DNA of 12,195 nucleotides from Candidatus Omnitrophota bacterium (lineage in GTDB: Bacteria > Ratteibacteria > UBA8468 > MWAK01): assembly GCA_018829455.1 (NCBI GenBank), contig JAHJUB010000026.1:1-12195 (forward strand). Reading direction: 5' to 3'. Positions 11,774-12,195 of the stretch are shown here, piece by piece (the stretch's first letter is position 1; every line of letters begins with the position of its first letter). The notes under the pieces were generated by a model. That model saw only the letters and a program-made list of their open reading frames with translations. It searched no databases and was not told the DNA's origin. The translations under genes were made by a program, and so were the position numbers.

Positions 11774-12195
11774 ATGGGGTTATTAATCTGTTTGGACGGG
11801 AAGTTGGTTTCGGAGGAGAAGGCCGTCGTTTCGGTCTTTGACCACGGTCTCCTTTACGGTGACGGTGTCTTTGAGGGAATCCGGGCCTATAACGGCCGGG
11901 TTTTTCGCCTGGAAGAACATATCCGGCGGCTCTATCGCTCGGCCAAGACCATATTGCTTCAGATATCAATAACTCCGGAGGAGATGACCCGGAAAATCCT
12001 GGAGACCCTTAAAATCAATAAGCTCCGCGATGCTTACATCCGGGTTGTGGTTACCCGGGGCAAGGGTGACCTTGGTCTTGACCCGCGTAAATGTCCGAAG
12101 CCGACATACTTCATCATCACTAACAAAATTCAACTTTACCCTGAGGAACTATGCCGGAAAGGCATGGACATCATTACCGTGCCGACCCGGCGCAA
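11774..12195 (+). CDS. ilvE: Class IV aminotransferase, probably branched-chain amino acid aminotransferase (3' end outside window)
   Basis: A PLP-dependent enzyme that likely transfers the amino group between glutamate and valine, leucine or isoleucine. The first 140 codons are present and open to the window edge. FDHGLLYGDGVFEGIR (22-37) and RLEEHIRRLYRSAK (45-58) are hallmarks of fold-type IV aminotransferases, followed by AYIRVVVTRGKGDLG (87-101) and LDPRKCPKPTYF. The PLP-binding lysine, expected near residue 160, lies beyond the window. The start follows lolD by 23 nt, so co-transcription with the Lol genes is plausible. D-amino acid aminotransferase and aminodeoxychorismate lyase share the fold, but the VFEGIRAYNG stretch fits IlvE best. 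Confidence 0.88.
   Translation, partial: MGLLICLDGKLVSEEKAVVSVFDHGLLYGDGVFEGIRAYNGRVFRLEEHIRRLYRSAKTILLQISITPEEMTRKILETLKINKLRDAYIRVVVTRGKGDLGLDPRKCPKPTYFIITNKIQLYPEELCRKGMDIITVPTRR

Overview
The window reads as an ordinary chromosomal segment of a Gram-negative, probably uncultured bacterium of moderate GC (about half by eye). Outer-membrane biology is implied by a LolC/E-type permease with its LolD ATPase. Housekeeping proteins (S15, PNPase, dUTPase, L27, AcpS) are complete and conserved. The mix of genes and the many short palindromic repeats resemble candidate phyla such as Omnitrophota or Elusimicrobiota, but that placement is a guess from general resemblance.

Layout. From about 9457 down to 44 everything is on the minus strand, in transcription order: rpsO, pnp, dut, a zinc alcohol/polyol dehydrogenase, trpC, a GT4 glycosyltransferase, an iron-containing alcohol dehydrogenase, a phosphomannomutase/phosphoglucomutase, tRNA-Val(TAC), rpmA and acpS. 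Many junctions are tight: pnp/dut overlap by 29 nt, trpC/glycosyltransferase overlap by 4 nt, and the iron dehydrogenase/phosphohexomutase and rpmA/acpS pairs are separated by 1 and 0 nt. From 9490 rightward the plus strand carries a LolC/E-like permease, a 293-nt repeat-filled gap, a lolD-like ATPase, and the first 140 codons of an ilvE-type aminotransferase that runs off the window. The 71-nt gap between rpsO and the permease is a divergent promoter region.

How the genes work together. rpsO-pnp-dut is a translation/RNA-decay/nucleotide-hygiene cluster. The two dehydrogenases, the glycosyltransferase and the phosphohexomutase fit sugar or polyol metabolism and cell-surface glycan synthesis, with trpC embedded among them. 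The permease and ATPase should form one inner-membrane complex that releases lipoproteins toward the outer membrane.

The protein-coding content is conventional; I see no undescribed defence or biosynthetic system. What stands out is the density of palindromic repeats of several unrelated families at gene borders and, in one case, inside a gene. (1) Double-hairpin elements bounded by TGTAG...CTACA whose two loops are complementary and covary between copies. (2) A 72-bp near-perfect inverted repeat that puts a 26-bp hairpin in the pnp leader just before its ribosome binding site. (3) Three 42-bp palindromic units translated in frame inside the LolC/E-like permease. (4) A foldback of about 165 bp between the permease and its ATPase. 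The rpsO promoter is also placed so that its mRNA should be essentially leaderless.
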